Source of the DNA: Klebsiella pneumoniae
GTDB lineage: Bacteria > Pseudomonadota > Gammaproteobacteria > Ga0077536
NCBI GenBank assembly: GCA_945862315.1
Contig: CAMAXW010000010.1
Location: forward strand, 28,943 to 92,942
Direction: 5' to 3'
Length of the DNA stretch: 64,000 bases
The notes below the pieces were generated by a model. The model was given only the letters and a program-made list of their open reading frames with translations. It was not told the DNA's origin and made no database searches. Shown one piece after another: positions 35,862 through 46,286 of this stretch; positions within the stretch are counted from its first letter, which is position 1, and every line of letters starts with the position of its first letter. The translations under genes and the position numbers were made by a program.

Positions 35862-37655
35862 TTAGACGGGGTGCTGGGCCGGCTGCGCGGATGTTGTATC
35901 GCGCAGCACGGCAATAAATTGGCCGGCACGCTGACAAAACCCATTCTGGCTAGCGACGACACCCAAGGTAGGCGCGAGCTCCAAAAACGTCGCCAATGCG
36001 CCCGCCAACAGGTCGCCCAGGGTCTCGGGTGACAACGCAACGGCGTTGCGATAACGCAGGGCCAGCAGGTCAAGTTCTTCCAACGGGGCGTCGCAGGCCA
36101 CATTGGCCACCTCGCACAACTCGTTGGCGAGATGCGCCCACAGGCGCAGGGTCATCCCGGTCGCTAAGGTGTCCGCTTCGGGCTCCGCCAAAATGGGCCC
36201 CATGCTGGCCACAATGATGGGGGGGAATTTCCAGTTGGCCGCGATCGCAGCCCCGACGGCGGCCCACGTACTACCCAGCACTTTTTTTTGCGCCTGCACG
36301 GGGTTAATCCCGTTGGCACACAGATGCTCGATATCGGAAAATTCCTCCGGCAGGTAGTAGATCACCAAATTGCGCCCCAAGCGGTTAAACAAACCACAAA
36401 TGAAGGCCTCCTCAGCCAGCGAGCGTTGCAGCCGCAGACCCAGGTTACGCGCGATCAAACCCGCCACAAAGGAACTGACCAAGCCATCTTGGAGTTCGGC
36501 GGTATCGTTTTGCAGCCGGTCAAACACCAGCAGACCGTTACACAACATGCGCACCAAGCGGGTGCCAACCAAACTAATGGCCTGCGAAATCGTGCTGACG
36601 CCGCCGCTGCCACGATCAAAAAATGCCGAGTTGGAAATTTTCATCAAGCGGTTGGCCAGACTGAAATCCCGCTGCACCACGTCGGCCAAGTCGTTGAGAC
36701 CGGCAGCGCTGTCCTCCGAGGTCAAACGATTAATTTCCAGAATACTGTTCGAGAAGGCGGGAAATTCTGGGCGCCGCTGCAGCCTGCGCAACAAAAACTG
36801 CACCGCCAAAGCGTGACTGTCGGGTTGGGTTTGGGTGGCCACGGCCTCTAGCAGCGCCCGTCGAAATTCACCCGCATTGGCGAAGCGGGTGCTGGGGTTG
36901 CGGACCAAAGCATCGCGCAAGACCTGCGTCACCGGCCCGCTCACGCCCAGCGTTTGCAAGCGCGACCAATCAAAGTTGCCCTTTAGGATCATGTTGCGAA
37001 CCCCAGCGAAACCCTCGGCCGAGGCCGCAGGTTGACCCGCCAAGATCTCAAAAAACACGAGCCCTAAGGCGTAGACGTCGGTGCGCTGGTCCAACAATCC
37101 GCCCGAGAAATGTTCGGGGCTCATATAGCGCGGCGTGCCCTGCATGCGCTCATCGTCGTCAGCGCCGGGTAATCGCGACACTAGCCGCGCCAGCCCAAAA
37201 TCCATCACCCGCACCCGGCCTTGGATGTCGAACAGGAGGTTGTTGGGCGATAGGTCTAAATGTACGACCTCCAACTCATGCGCTCTGGCCATGCCGTCCA
37301 ACACTTGCAGGAACAGCGGAATTGCTTCTTCTTCGGGCAGCGGGCCGCGGCGTTGGATTTCCTGTTTGAGGGGCACGCCCTCCACGTATTCGAATACCAG
37401 AAACGGGTTCGTTCCGTGCAGACCCACTTCGTAGAGCGGAATGACATTCGGATGCGCCAAGCGCGCGACCGCCCGCGCCTCGGTCAGGAACTGGGCACGA
37501 CTGGCTGGATCACGCCGCGATCCCAACAGCAATTTAATCGCCACCTTGCGCTCTAAATGCGGATCCCAAGCGAGAAAGACCCGACCATGGAAACCACGAC
37601 CCAATTCGGAACGAAGTTCAAAGCGACCGAGTTGGGGAGGTTTTCGTTCTGCCAT
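35862..37655 (-). CDS. Ser/Thr protein kinase fused to an HDOD domain
   Basis: 597 residues. The N-terminal kinase (about 10-270) has the glycine loop ELGRGFHGRV, Lys41 in VAIKLLL, catalytic loop HLDLSPNN (Asp134, Asn139), DFG (152-154) and GTPRYMSPEHF. The usual HRDLKP is changed to HLDLSP, so it is a non-RD kinase lacking the loop lysine. The C-terminal half is an HDOD domain (PAFSNSILEINRL ... QRDFSLANRLMKISNSAFF, ISLVGTRLVRML). I start at the ATG at 37655, which places the kinase fold directly after a short leader. An earlier ATG at 37697 is possible. It should link phosphorylation to a second-messenger or stress output, target unknown. Confidence 0.87.
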   Translation of the reverse strand: MAERKPPQLGRFELRSELGRGFHGRVFLAWDPHLERKVAIKLLLGSRRDPASRAQFLTEARAVARLAHPNVIPLYEVGLHGTNPFLVFEYVEGVPLKQEIQRRGPLPEEEAIPLFLQVLDGMARAHELEVVHLDLSPNNLLFDIQGRVRVMDFGLARLVSRLPGADDDERMQGTPRYMSPEHFSGGLLDQRTDVYALGLVFFEILAGQPAASAEGFAGVRNMILKGNFDWSRLQTLGVSGPVTQVLRDALVRNPSTRFANAGEFRRALLEAVATQTQPDSHALAVQFLLRRLQRRPEFPAFSNSILEINRLTSEDSAAGLNDLADVVQRDFSLANRLMKISNSAFFDRGSGGVSTISQAISLVGTRLVRMLCNGLLVFDRLQNDTAELQDGLVSSFVAGLIARNLGLRLQRSLAEEAFICGLFNRLGRNLVIYYLPEEFSDIEHLCANGINPVQAQKKVLGSTWAAVGAAIAANWKFPPIIVASMGPILAEPEADTLATGMTLRLWAHLANELCEVANVACDAPLEELDLLALRYRNAVALSPETLGDLLAGALATFLELAPTLGVVASQNGFCQRAGQFIAVLRDTTSAQPAQHPV

Positions 37656-37716
37656 GTGCTGTCTCTGTCGCTTTATGGTTGGCGCGAATCGCACCATTTA
37701 TCACCTGCGCAACGAC

Positions 37717-38571
37717 CTAGCGCAACACCCGCATCAGCCCCTCTTGGGCTACGCTCACCACCAGTTCACCCGTCTGGGTGTAGAAAGCCCCCCGCGCCAA
37801 ACCACGAGCACCCGCGGAAGCCACGCCCTCACAATGATAAAGCAGCCATTCATCCACCCTAAAGGGGCGATGAAACCACATGGCGTGGTCGAGGCTGGCG
37901 ATCACTAAATTCTGATTGCCCAAGCTAAATCCGTGGTGACCCAGCAGCGTCCAGATCAGACCGTAGTCCGATAAATAGGCCAAAATTGCGCGATGCATGT
38001 CAGGCTCATCCGGCAGCGCCTCGGAGGTTTTAACCCAGCTGCGACGGATAGGATTACCCAGCGCATCTTTGGAACCATTGGCGCCATCGATTTGGCGCAA
38101 ATCAAACGGCGCGGCGATGGTCATCATGCGCTGGTGCCTGGGTGACAGGTGCTCAAAGTTAGCCCAATCCCACTGCACCGGTGCCACGGATTCCGGCGGC
38201 GGTACATCGGGCATTTTCCCCTGATAGGCAATCCCCTCCTCTGGGCGGTGGAACGAGGCCTCCATGGTAAAAATGGGTTGCCCGTGCTGAATGGCGGTGA
38301 CCCGTCGCGCCGAAAAACTGCGCCCATCGCGGCTGCGTTCTACGGTGTAGATGACCGGGTGAAAGGCGTCGGCTTCGCGCAGAAAATAGGCGTGCAGCGA
38401 ATGTGCCGGGCGATCGTCTACCGTGAGCTGGGCGGCTTCTAGCGCCTCGCCCAACACTTTTCCGCCATAAACGCGTTTGACCAAGGTGTCGCCCGTGGCG
38501 CCGCGAAACAGATTTTCTTCCAGTTTTTCCAGCCGCAGCCCGCTGACCAGTTGTTGTAAAGCTTGAGTCAA
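37717..38571 (-). CDS. tesB: Acyl-CoA thioesterase II
   Basis: 284-residue double-hotdog thioesterase that releases free acids from acyl-CoA. The start TTG at 38571 aligns its first residues MTQAL with the E. coli MSQAL start and has GAGG upstream. Catalytic Asp202 (AYLSDYGL) and Gln276 (VAQEGLMR) match E. coli TesB Asp204 and Gln278, and the GARGLARGAFYTQTGELV segment is typical. Last gene of the acyl-CoA operon, 10 bp after panB. Confidence 0.92.
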   Translation of the reverse strand: MTQALQQLVSGLRLEKLEENLFRGATGDTLVKRVYGGKVLGEALEAAQLTVDDRPAHSLHAYFLREADAFHPVIYTVERSRDGRSFSARRVTAIQHGQPIFTMEASFHRPEEGIAYQGKMPDVPPPESVAPVQWDWANFEHLSPRHQRMMTIAAPFDLRQIDGANGSKDALGNPIRRSWVKTSEALPDEPDMHRAILAYLSDYGLIWTLLGHHGFSLGNQNLVIASLDHAMWFHRPFRVDEWLLYHCEGVASAGARGLARGAFYTQTGELVVSVAQEGLMRVLR

Positions 38572-38581
38572 GCAGCGTGCC

Positions 38582-39400
38582 TCAGGTAAATGCGTAATCG
38601 GCGGTCGGGAAATCGCGGCCGCGCACTTCGCTCACATAGCGTTCTACCGCCGCGTGAATGGATCCCGCACCCTCCATGTAATTTTTTGAGAAGCGCGTGC
38701 GCTTACCCGGCGCGATATCGAGGACGTCGTAGAGCACTAAAATTTGTCCGTCCACTTCGGGGCCGGCGCCAATGCCGATAACTGGTACTCCCGCGTTGGC
38801 GGTAATGCGTGCCGCCAGCGCCAAGGGCACGCATTCCAGCAGCAGCATATCGGCCCCCGCCTCTTCCAAAGCGCGCGCATCGTTGACCATTTTTTCGGCC
38901 ATGGCGTGTTCGCGGCCTTGCACCCGATAACTCCCAATTTTATGGATCGCCTGCGGGGTCAGCCCAAGGTGCGCGCAAACCGGGATGCCGCATTCTGTGA
39001 GGCGCGTAACCATATCTAACTGCAACGCGCCCCACTCTAGTTTGACCATTTCAGCCCCGCCCTCTTTCATCAGGCGCGCCGCGTTGCGCAAACAGTCGTC
39101 GGCCGAGAAATAGCTCATAAACGGCATGTCGGCCATGACCAGCGCACGGGCGCAACCACGGGCCACCAAACGGGTGTGGTAGATGATGTCGTCGACCGTC
39201 ACAGGAATGGTGGTGCTAAGTCCCTGCACCACCATGCCCAGAGAATCTCCCACCAGAATGAAGTCACAGCCAGCCTCATCCAACACCCGCGCGAAAGCGG
39301 CGTCGTAGGCGGTCAATGCGACGATGGGGGTACGTTGGGTCTTCATCTGCTTGAAGGTTTGCACGCTCACTTTGCGGCTCGCCAGTGCTTGACTGCTCAT
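38582..39400 (-). CDS. panB: 3-methyl-2-oxobutanoate hydroxymethyltransferase PanB
   Basis: 272 residues, full length. VALTAYDAAFARVLDEAG, VGDSLGMV (Asp52-Ser53, metal and substrate site) and LLLECVPL with the catalytic Glu are present. It adds a hydroxymethyl group from methylene-tetrahydrofolate to 2-oxoisovalerate, the first step to pantothenate and CoA. It is unusual that it sits between thioesterase and dehalogenase genes, one base after the FlK-like stop, and not beside panC. Confidence 0.95.
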   Translation of the reverse strand: MSSQALASRKVSVQTFKQMKTQRTPIVALTAYDAAFARVLDEAGCDFILVGDSLGMVVQGLSTTIPVTVDDIIYHTRLVARGCARALVMADMPFMSYFSADDCLRNAARLMKEGGAEMVKLEWGALQLDMVTRLTECGIPVCAHLGLTPQAIHKIGSYRVQGREHAMAEKMVNDARALEEAGADMLLLECVPLALAARITANAGVPVIGIGAGPEVDGQILVLYDVLDIAPGKRTRFSKNYMEGAGSIHAAVERYVSEVRGRDFPTADYAFT

Positions 39401-39401
39401 A

Positions 39402-39821
39402 TCATGGGGGGCTCTGAAGGTTCGTTAGTTTTTGTTCGACGCCACGGAGAAAGCGCGCCAGTTCGATGGGTGCGCGCACGTGTCGGCCACTGCCAATGCG
39501 CTCCACACCGTCATGCGCCGTGACTTCAAAAGTCACCAACGAGCGCGACACGGCCAGCACCCGCGCGGTGGCGGTGACAGTCAAATGAATAGGCGTGGCG
39601 GCCAAATGCTGCACCTCCACCAGGGTGCCAACCGAAACCCAGCCTGAGGGCAAGTAGGGCCGAATGAGATGGGTACACACCACTTCCATGAAGAGAATCA
39701 TGTTGGGGGTGGAATACACCGGCGGCAAATCGGGCACCTGGGCTTGTACCGTCAACGCGTGGGTGACCTGCAACTGCTGGCTCAACGTGATCCCTAAGGG
39801 GATGAGGCTGGGTAAATCCAT
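39402..39821 (-). CDS. FlK-like hotdog thioesterase
   Basis: 139 residues resembling fluoroacetyl-CoA thioesterase FlK over its whole length. Catalytic Thr38 (YSTPNMILFMEVV), Glu46 and His72 (VQHLAATP) keep the FlK Thr42-Glu50-His76 spacing exactly, and AHDGVERIGSGRHVRA matches the C-terminal part. The position of FlK gate residue Phe36 is Leu32 here, which argues against strict fluoroacetyl-CoA specificity. The ATG at 39821 lies 2 bp after the dehalogenase stop. It likely hydrolyses a short, possibly halogenated or branched, acyl-CoA. Confidence 0.8.
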   Translation of the reverse strand: MDLPSLIPLGITLSQQLQVTHALTVQAQVPDLPPVYSTPNMILFMEVVCTHLIRPYLPSGWVSVGTLVEVQHLAATPIHLTVTATARVLAVSRSLVTFEVTAHDGVERIGSGRHVRAPIELARFLRGVEQKLTNLQSPP

Positions 39822-39823
39822 AC

Positions 39824-40714
39824 TTACACCGCGGGCCGCGTGAGCGTGGGCAACCACTCGCGCAGTGCCGCGACGATTTCGTTAGGCGAGTCTTCTTGAA
39901 TAAAATGCAAACCCGGCACGGTGACTTCGCGCTGATTCAGAAACCCCCGCGCCACCTCCCGCACACGGCCGGTGAGGATCATGCCGGGCTCCGCATTGAT
40001 AAATAATTTGGGCACCGGCGTGGTAGCCAGCCAGCGGCTGTAACGCGCCACCGCCGCGCAGGCCGCCGGTGGTTCGCCGTCAATAGGAATTTGGCGGGGC
40101 CAGGTCAACGTAGGGCGACGCCCTTCGCCCGGCTCACGAAAAGGTGCCCGATAGCCTTCCATTTCCTCGGCGCTGAGCGCGCGCAAAATGGACTTGGGCA
40201 AAACGCGTTCAACAAAAATATTTTTCTCGAGAATGGCTTCCTCACCGGCACTGGAGCGAAAAGTCTGGAAGATGCCGCGCGCAGATTCTGGCCAGTCATC
40301 CCAGCTTAATTCAACGGGGATCCCCTCCATGTAGCACAGCCCCGCCACGGCCTGCGGGTGTCGCGAGGCCCAATCAAAACCCAAGGCCGTGCCCCAGTCA
40401 TGGAGCACGAGCGTTACCGCCGAAGTCACGCCCAGAGCGGCCAGTGCGGCATCAAAAAACTGCTGATGCTCGGCCAAGGTATAGCGCTCAGGCCCCGAAT
40501 TGGGCAGCTTGTCGGAATTCCCCATGCCGATGAGATCGAGCGCAATACAGCGGCCCAAAGGGGCTAGCTGCGGCAGAATATTTCGCCACAGCCACGACGA
40601 CGTGGGATTGCCGTGTTGAAAAATAATCGGTGCGCCCTGGCCCTGCTCCACAAACGCCATGCGCTGACCGAGCACTTCGATGGTTTGCTTTTGCGCAACC
40701 CAGTTATTCAGCAT
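39824..40714 (-). CDS. Haloalkane dehalogenase (HLD-II/DhaA-LinB type)
   Basis: 296-residue alpha/beta hydrolase with the full HLD-II pentad: Asn36 in QHGNPTSSW, nucleophile Asp106 and halide-binding Trp107 in LHDWGTALGF, Glu130 in CYMEGIP, and His270 in GLHFIQEDSP. DhaA numbering is Asn41, Asp106, Trp107, Glu130, His272. It converts a haloalkane and water to an alcohol and halide. The ATG at 40714 follows GGGGGA. It lies inside an acyl-CoA operon between an Amacr-type enzyme and an FlK-like thioesterase, an unusual setting. Confidence 0.9.
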   Translation of the reverse strand: MLNNWVAQKQTIEVLGQRMAFVEQGQGAPIIFQHGNPTSSWLWRNILPQLAPLGRCIALDLIGMGNSDKLPNSGPERYTLAEHQQFFDAALAALGVTSAVTLVLHDWGTALGFDWASRHPQAVAGLCYMEGIPVELSWDDWPESARGIFQTFRSSAGEEAILEKNIFVERVLPKSILRALSAEEMEGYRAPFREPGEGRRPTLTWPRQIPIDGEPPAACAAVARYSRWLATTPVPKLFINAEPGMILTGRVREVARGFLNQREVTVPGLHFIQEDSPNEIVAALREWLPTLTRPAV

Positions 40715-40740
40715 AGATCCCCCTGATTTTTCGACGTCAT

Positions 40741-41871
<1,131 letters not shown>

Positions 41872-41873
41872 GG

Positions 41874-42752
41874 CTAGCGCCCGCCGCTCGCGACGATCGC
41901 TAAAATGCGCTCGGCTTGCTTGAGATGCGGCATGTCGATCATTTTGCCGCCCAGACTCAAGGCACCGGCATCCGGATTAGCCGCAAACGCCGCGATAATC
42001 GCCTGCGCGTGGGCAATCTCCGCGCTAGAGGGCGTGAAAGCCTCATTAATGATGGCCACTTGATCGGGATGGATCGCAATTTTGCCCAAGTAACCATCGC
42101 GTCGCGCCGCCTCACATTCACGCAGCAGCAAGGCGTTGTCGCGAAAATCTGGCGTCACCGTATCCAAGGGTTGAACGCCAGCGGCGTGCGCACCGAATAG
42201 ACAGAGCGAACGCGCCAAAACATAGGGTGGCGTGTACTGCCCACTCGCGTCTTTATTGGAGGATGCGCCCAGTGCCGCCGCCAAATCTTCCGCGCCCCAA
42301 GTCAGCACACGCAGGCGCGGCGCGCCTTTGTACTGGCCGAGGGTAAACGGGGCGATCGCGGTTTCTGTCGCAATCGCGCAGATGGCAATACTGCCCAGCG
42401 GGATGCCGTGCTCAATTTCCAACGCGTCGAGGTAATGGCTCAGTTGTTGTACATGGTGAGGGCCATCGCATTTGGGCAAGGCGATGCCATCTGGACGGGC
42501 TTTCGCCACGGCGGTGACATCGCGCAGGGCGTCTGCCGAATCCAGCGGGTTGATGCGTACCCAGAGTTCGCTGCGGCTGCGATCCGCGCCGCGCAGGTAG
42601 TCTTGAATCATCTCGCGCGCGATGGGTCGGCGCGCGGCCGCCACCGCGTCCTCTAGATCAAGAATGAGCGCATCAGCCCCAACGCTACTGGCCTTGGCCA
42701 GTTTTTTTTCGCTGTCGCCAGGTACAAACAACATGGAACGCAAAATATTCAT
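41874..42752 (-). CDS. CitE-like CoA-ester lyase (HpcH/HpaI family)
   Basis: 292 residues. [29 protein letters not shown] and [12 protein letters not shown] are the signatures of citrate-lyase-beta/malyl-CoA lyase-like TIM barrels, with the magnesium-binding Glu/Asp residues in DLEDAV and AEDL. It probably cleaves or hydrolyses a 3-hydroxyacyl-CoA of the malyl-CoA type. Its ATG overlaps the MaoC stop (ATGA), indicating that the hydratase product is its substrate. Confidence 0.87.
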   Translation of the reverse strand: MNILRSMLFVPGDSEKKLAKASSVGADALILDLEDAVAAARRPIAREMIQDYLRGADRSRSELWVRINPLDSADALRDVTAVAKARPDGIALPKCDGPHHVQQLSHYLDALEIEHGIPLGSIAICAIATETAIAPFTLGQYKGAPRLRVLTWGAEDLAAALGASSNKDASGQYTPPYVLARSLCLFGAHAAGVQPLDTVTPDFRDNALLLRECEAARRDGYLGKIAIHPDQVAIINEAFTPSSAEIAHAQAIIAAFAANPDAGALSLGGKMIDMPHLKQAERILAIVASGGR

Positions 42753-43204
42753 ACGGGTTTCCTCAACATCAGACCCGTGCGCTTACAGCTCGCCACCAGT
42801 TCGTTGCGTTGGTTGTAAGCCCGGTGGGCAAAAATAACGATGCCGTTTTGGGGACGGGATTTGGTCTCGCGCAGCTCCGCAATTTCCGTCTGGAAATGCA
42901 AGGTGTCGCCATGAAAAACTGGTTTGGGGAAACGCACTTCATCCCACCCTAAGTTGCCCACGGTGGTGCCGAGCGTTGTATCGTAAACCGAGACCCCGAC
43001 CATCACCGATAACGTAAAACAGCTGTTGACAATGCGCTGGCCAAACTCGGTTTGGGTGCGGCAATACTCCTCGTCGAGGTGCAGCAGCGCGGGGTTGTGC
43101 GTCATGGTGGTAAACAGCACATTGTCCGTCTCGGTGACGGTCCGGCGGATGGGATGGTCGAAGGTTTGTCCGACGTAAAATTCCTCAAAATACAGCCCCG
43201 GCAT
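42749..43204 (-). CDS. MaoC-family enoyl-CoA hydratase (mesaconyl-CoA-hydratase-like)
   Basis: 151-residue hotdog hydratase. LYFEEFYVGQTFDHP at the start, then HNPALLHLDEEYCR with the catalytic His/Asp region, and NLGWDEVRFPKPVFHGDTL. I chose the ATG at 43204, which has GGGAGG 9 bp upstream. The in-frame ATG at 43252 overlaps a perfect TATAAT -10 box and is probably outside the transcript. First gene of the hydratase-lyase-racemase-dehalogenase-thioesterase-panB-tesB operon. Confidence 0.87.
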   Translation of the reverse strand: MPGLYFEEFYVGQTFDHPIRRTVTETDNVLFTTMTHNPALLHLDEEYCRTQTEFGQRIVNSCFTLSVMVGVSVYDTTLGTTVGNLGWDEVRFPKPVFHGDTLHFQTEIAELRETKSRPQNGIVIFAHRAYNQRNELVASCKRTGLMLRKPV

Positions 43205-43250
43205 GTTGGCGCGCCTCCCGATATTGCGAACGGTTGTGGTTGAATTTTGC

Positions 43251-43256
43251 ATTATA
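43251..43256 (-). promoter_or_regulatory. -10 element of the MaoC operon
   Basis: Perfect TATAAT on the minus strand, about 47 bp upstream of the MaoC ATG, giving a leader near 40 nt. No good -35 lies 16-18 bp upstream. Confidence 0.5.
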
Positions 43257-43769
43257 CGGAAATGGATCGCCTGGGCTTCTAGTCCGATGCCACAGGCCTC
43301 AAGGGGGCCGGCCGTGTGCACAGGCAAACCACCCGCACGCGGACAGCGCGGCTGCGCTGCGAACCCCACGCCGCTGGCTGGTTTCATCGCCACGGGGTGG
43401 TTTTCCGCAAGCGGAACGCTCGCTAGCCAACCACCCGTCACCCGCCCCAACCCAACCGCCGGACATTTCGCCATGGGCCTGCGCGAAGGTGTTGCTCGAC
43501 CGGCCGGGCCGGCAATATTCCTGACCAAGCTGGACCAAGCCACCCGCTAGATGGCGCGGGTGCGTTGGCGAGTGCCGCGTTGCTAGGCATTGACTGGCTT
43601 TTTCAGCCACGACTGCGGCTGCAGCGCCGCAGCCCATTCCGGGTGCCCGTGCACCGTGGGTCACAGTTGGAGTACGGTTTTAAATTTGATCAACACTGAC
43701 AGCCACAGCCCCTTGACTGCCGTTGTGAGGCGAGCAGCACGTTGACAGTACTACTTGGGTTTGGTGTTA
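43257..43769. other. Intergenic region between the MaoC operon and a membrane-protein gene
   Basis: 513 bp. Frames are open on both strands but show no family similarity. It contains a perfect hairpin CTGCGGC-tgcagc-GCCGCAG (43613-43632) that could end transcription of the leftward membrane gene. Otherwise nothing recognisable. Confidence 0.5.
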
Positions 43770-44558
43770 CTACAGCGGCGCGCCAGAAAAATCCCAGGGC
43801 ACCAACAACATCGCACCGATCAGCACCAACAATAGCGCAGCGATCGGCACAATATTCTTTCTCAGCCGACCAGCCGAGTAATAACTGATTACTAAGATAA
43901 GGATCACCAAGATGGTCCGTAAAATCGCGCCGCTGTCATTCGGCTCTTGGCTGGCTGAAGTTGACACGCCCTCATGCCCGACCAGCGTGAGTATTCCCGC
44001 TGCAAACCGATAAATTGGTGCGGCATTGACCACAATCAGTGCCGTATACATCGAGTCGACATGGCTCTCGCGATTACCAGACTTGATCGCTAGCAAGCCA
44101 TTAAAAATGGCATACACAATGACGACCGGCAGGACTGCGAATAGTATTTTATTGAACGGCGTTAAAATGACATAAAAGCTCACCCCCGCCGCAAAGAGAC
44201 AAAACACCGGAAGAATCAGGCCAACACTAATACTGCCAACCACTCGATGCGCCTGAATCAAATTTGCAGATCGCTTTAAAAAAAGCATCATCAAAAATTG
44301 ACATAAAATAAAAACCAATAAGAAATAAGTTGATAGCACATGACCCGTAATGAGGGTGTTGGTATGAATCGTCATCCCTGCAATCTCTACTATCCGATCC
44401 GGCACGATCCAACCCACTCGCGGATAACCCCAAGTGCCAGTTTTAAAATAGTTCAGAAAAGTGGGAAAGAAAATGAGGTGGGCTACCAAGCCAAAACAGA
44501 CAAAAAACCCTTGGACCGCGTTGATTAAGGGTCCAGATTGAACGTAAGACTTGGTCAT
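43770..44558 (-). CDS. Multi-pass membrane protein of unknown function, AT-rich gene
   Basis: 262 residues with about seven hydrophobic segments, FFVCFGLVAHLIFFP near the start and YYSAGRLRKN before the last one. A histidine pair region GHVLSTYFLLV and AHRVVGSISV resembles heme- or cofactor-holding helices of DUF2306-like proteins, but I cannot assign it. Its base composition is clearly more AT-rich than all neighbours, with A/T runs and more Lys, Asn and Ile codons, suggesting recent transfer. No strong ribosome-binding site precedes the ATG at 44558. Confidence 0.65.
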   Translation of the reverse strand: MTKSYVQSGPLINAVQGFFVCFGLVAHLIFFPTFLNYFKTGTWGYPRVGWIVPDRIVEIAGMTIHTNTLITGHVLSTYFLLVFILCQFLMMLFLKRSANLIQAHRVVGSISVGLILPVFCLFAAGVSFYVILTPFNKILFAVLPVVIVYAIFNGLLAIKSGNRESHVDSMYTALIVVNAAPIYRFAAGILTLVGHEGVSTSASQEPNDSGAILRTILVILILVISYYSAGRLRKNIVPIAALLLVLIGAMLLVPWDFSGAPL

Positions 44559-44765
44559 AATTAACCCATCTGAAGGCGAGGTTTTAAGAGCATTATTTAA
44601 TTCTAGCCACCCCAGAACAAACCGCCCCCGCCAAAGACACAACTTCGGCGCCGCGGTCACGGCCCAGATGGAGCAGGCCAGTCACCGTTGTAGACTGGGC
44701 AACCAACCCCCAACCCGCGCCGCGCATCTCAAGCAGCGGCGTTGCGCCGGGCGCAGCAACGCCGG

Positions 44766-46274
44766 CTACGCAAGCTGCTCGCGGAGCAGATTTTTTTGCA
44801 CCTTGCCCATCGCGTTGCGCGGCAGGGCGGCCATCACCACATAGCGTTTGGGTTGCTTGTAGTTCGCTAACGCGGTTTTTAACTGCGCGCGCGTGCCGGC
44901 TTCATCGAACGCCACGCCCGCGCGGAGCACGATAACCGCCACCACTTGTTCGCCAAAATCGGGATGGGGCAACGCAATGACGGCCGACTCTGCAACGGCG
45001 GGCAGGGTATCTAGAACGCTTTCGATTTCGCTGGGGTAGACGTTTAGCCCACCGGTAATGATGAGATCTTTAGAACGCCCCACCAAATGCAAATAGCCTT
45101 GCGGGTCTAGCCGCCCATCGTCACCGGTATTAAAGAACCCCTCCGGGGTGCGCTCTTCGCGGGTTTTCTCCGGTAGGCGCCAGTAGCCATCGAATACGCT
45201 CTCGCCCCGCACTTGCACGTGGCCCACCGCCCCTGGCGCCACCGGCTCGCCGGCCTCATCCACCAAGCGCACGTGCATCCCCGCCAGCGGCAAGCCCACC
45301 GCACCTGCGCGACGTTCGCCCTGCAGGGGGTTGGCGGCGATGACGCTGGTTTCAGTCATGCCATAACGTTCCAAGATGGGCTGGCCGGTGCGACGTTCAA
45401 AGGCCTCAAAGGTCTCGCTCAGCAACGGTGCAGAGCCCGAAATAAACACCCGCACGTGGCGCGCCAACGCGGCATCAAAGGCGGGTTCGGTGAGCAAGCG
45501 GGTGTAGTAGGTTGGCACGCCCATCATCACGGAGCAGCGCGGCAGCGCCGCCATCACGGCAGCGGGTTCGAAACGCGGCAGAAAAACCGCGCGCGAACCC
45601 GACATCAACGTGCAGCCCAGCGCAATAAACAAACCGTGCACGTGAAACACCGGCAGGGCGTGCAGCAGTACATCGCTCGACGTGAACTCCCACGCAGCGG
45701 TGAGCGCACGGGCGTTCGCCGCCAAATTAGCGTGACTGAGCATGATGCCTTTGGGGCGGCCCGTGGTGCCCGAGGAATACAACAGCGCAGCCAGATCGTC
45801 CGGGGCCACCGTGACGGTCTCAAAGGTGCTGGACGCATGGCGCGCGGCGTCCATTAAACTCCCCTCACCCGCCGCATCCAAGGTGTAGCAATGCGGCACC
45901 GCCAGCGCCTGCGCCAGCGCCAAAGAGTCCACCAAGAGGGGATCGCCGACGAACATCGTGGGTTCGGCGTTCTCCAAAAAATAACGCATTTCCCCGGCTG
46001 TGTAGCCTGGATTGAGCGGATGAAAAACCATCCCGCTACGCAGACACGCCAAATAGAGCAGCAAAAAACTGACGCTTTTTTCTGCCTGCACGCTGACGCG
46101 GTCGCCACGCGCCAAGCCCAGCCCCATGAGGACATTGGCCAGCTGTGCCGAGCCTGCCAGCATTTGGCCGTAACTTAGGGTGGCGCCAGCGGGCAGTTCC
46201 AATAACGGCGCCGCCGGATCGCTCGGAAAATGCGCGGCAAAAACCGCAAAAAGATTTGGATTCACAATGCCCAC
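44766..46274 (-). CDS. matB: Malonyl-CoA synthetase-like ligase
   Basis: 502-residue ANL ligase. AALLYSSGTTGRPKG, FHVHGLFIALG, RYGMTETSV, DDGRLDPQGYLHLVGR and the end LPRNAMGKVQKNLLRE closely match MatB, which makes malonyl-CoA from malonate, CoA and ATP; methylmalonate is often accepted too. The start is GTG at 46274 or GTG at 46265; neither has a decisive ribosome-binding site. It lies 12 bp after the acyl-CoA dehydrogenase in a four-gene operon. Confidence 0.82.
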   Translation of the reverse strand: MGIVNPNLFAVFAAHFPSDPAAPLLELPAGATLSYGQMLAGSAQLANVLMGLGLARGDRVSVQAEKSVSFLLLYLACLRSGMVFHPLNPGYTAGEMRYFLENAEPTMFVGDPLLVDSLALAQALAVPHCYTLDAAGEGSLMDAARHASSTFETVTVAPDDLAALLYSSGTTGRPKGIMLSHANLAANARALTAAWEFTSSDVLLHALPVFHVHGLFIALGCTLMSGSRAVFLPRFEPAAVMAALPRCSVMMGVPTYYTRLLTEPAFDAALARHVRVFISGSAPLLSETFEAFERRTGQPILERYGMTETSVIAANPLQGERRAGAVGLPLAGMHVRLVDEAGEPVAPGAVGHVQVRGESVFDGYWRLPEKTREERTPEGFFNTGDDGRLDPQGYLHLVGRSKDLIITGGLNVYPSEIESVLDTLPAVAESAVIALPHPDFGEQVVAVIVLRAGVAFDEAGTRAQLKTALANYKQPKRYVVMAALPRNAMGKVQKNLLREQLA

Positions 46275-46286
46275 CAGCGACCCGCT

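Noticed and set aside
39402..39821. True fluoroacetyl-CoA thioesterase
   Set aside because: The triad is present, but Leu replaces the gate Phe, and no fluoroacetate pathway genes are nearby.
43299..43664. 121-codon minus-strand open frame upstream of the MaoC gene
   Set aside because: It has low-complexity composition, overlaps the promoter region of the operon and lacks a ribosome-binding site.
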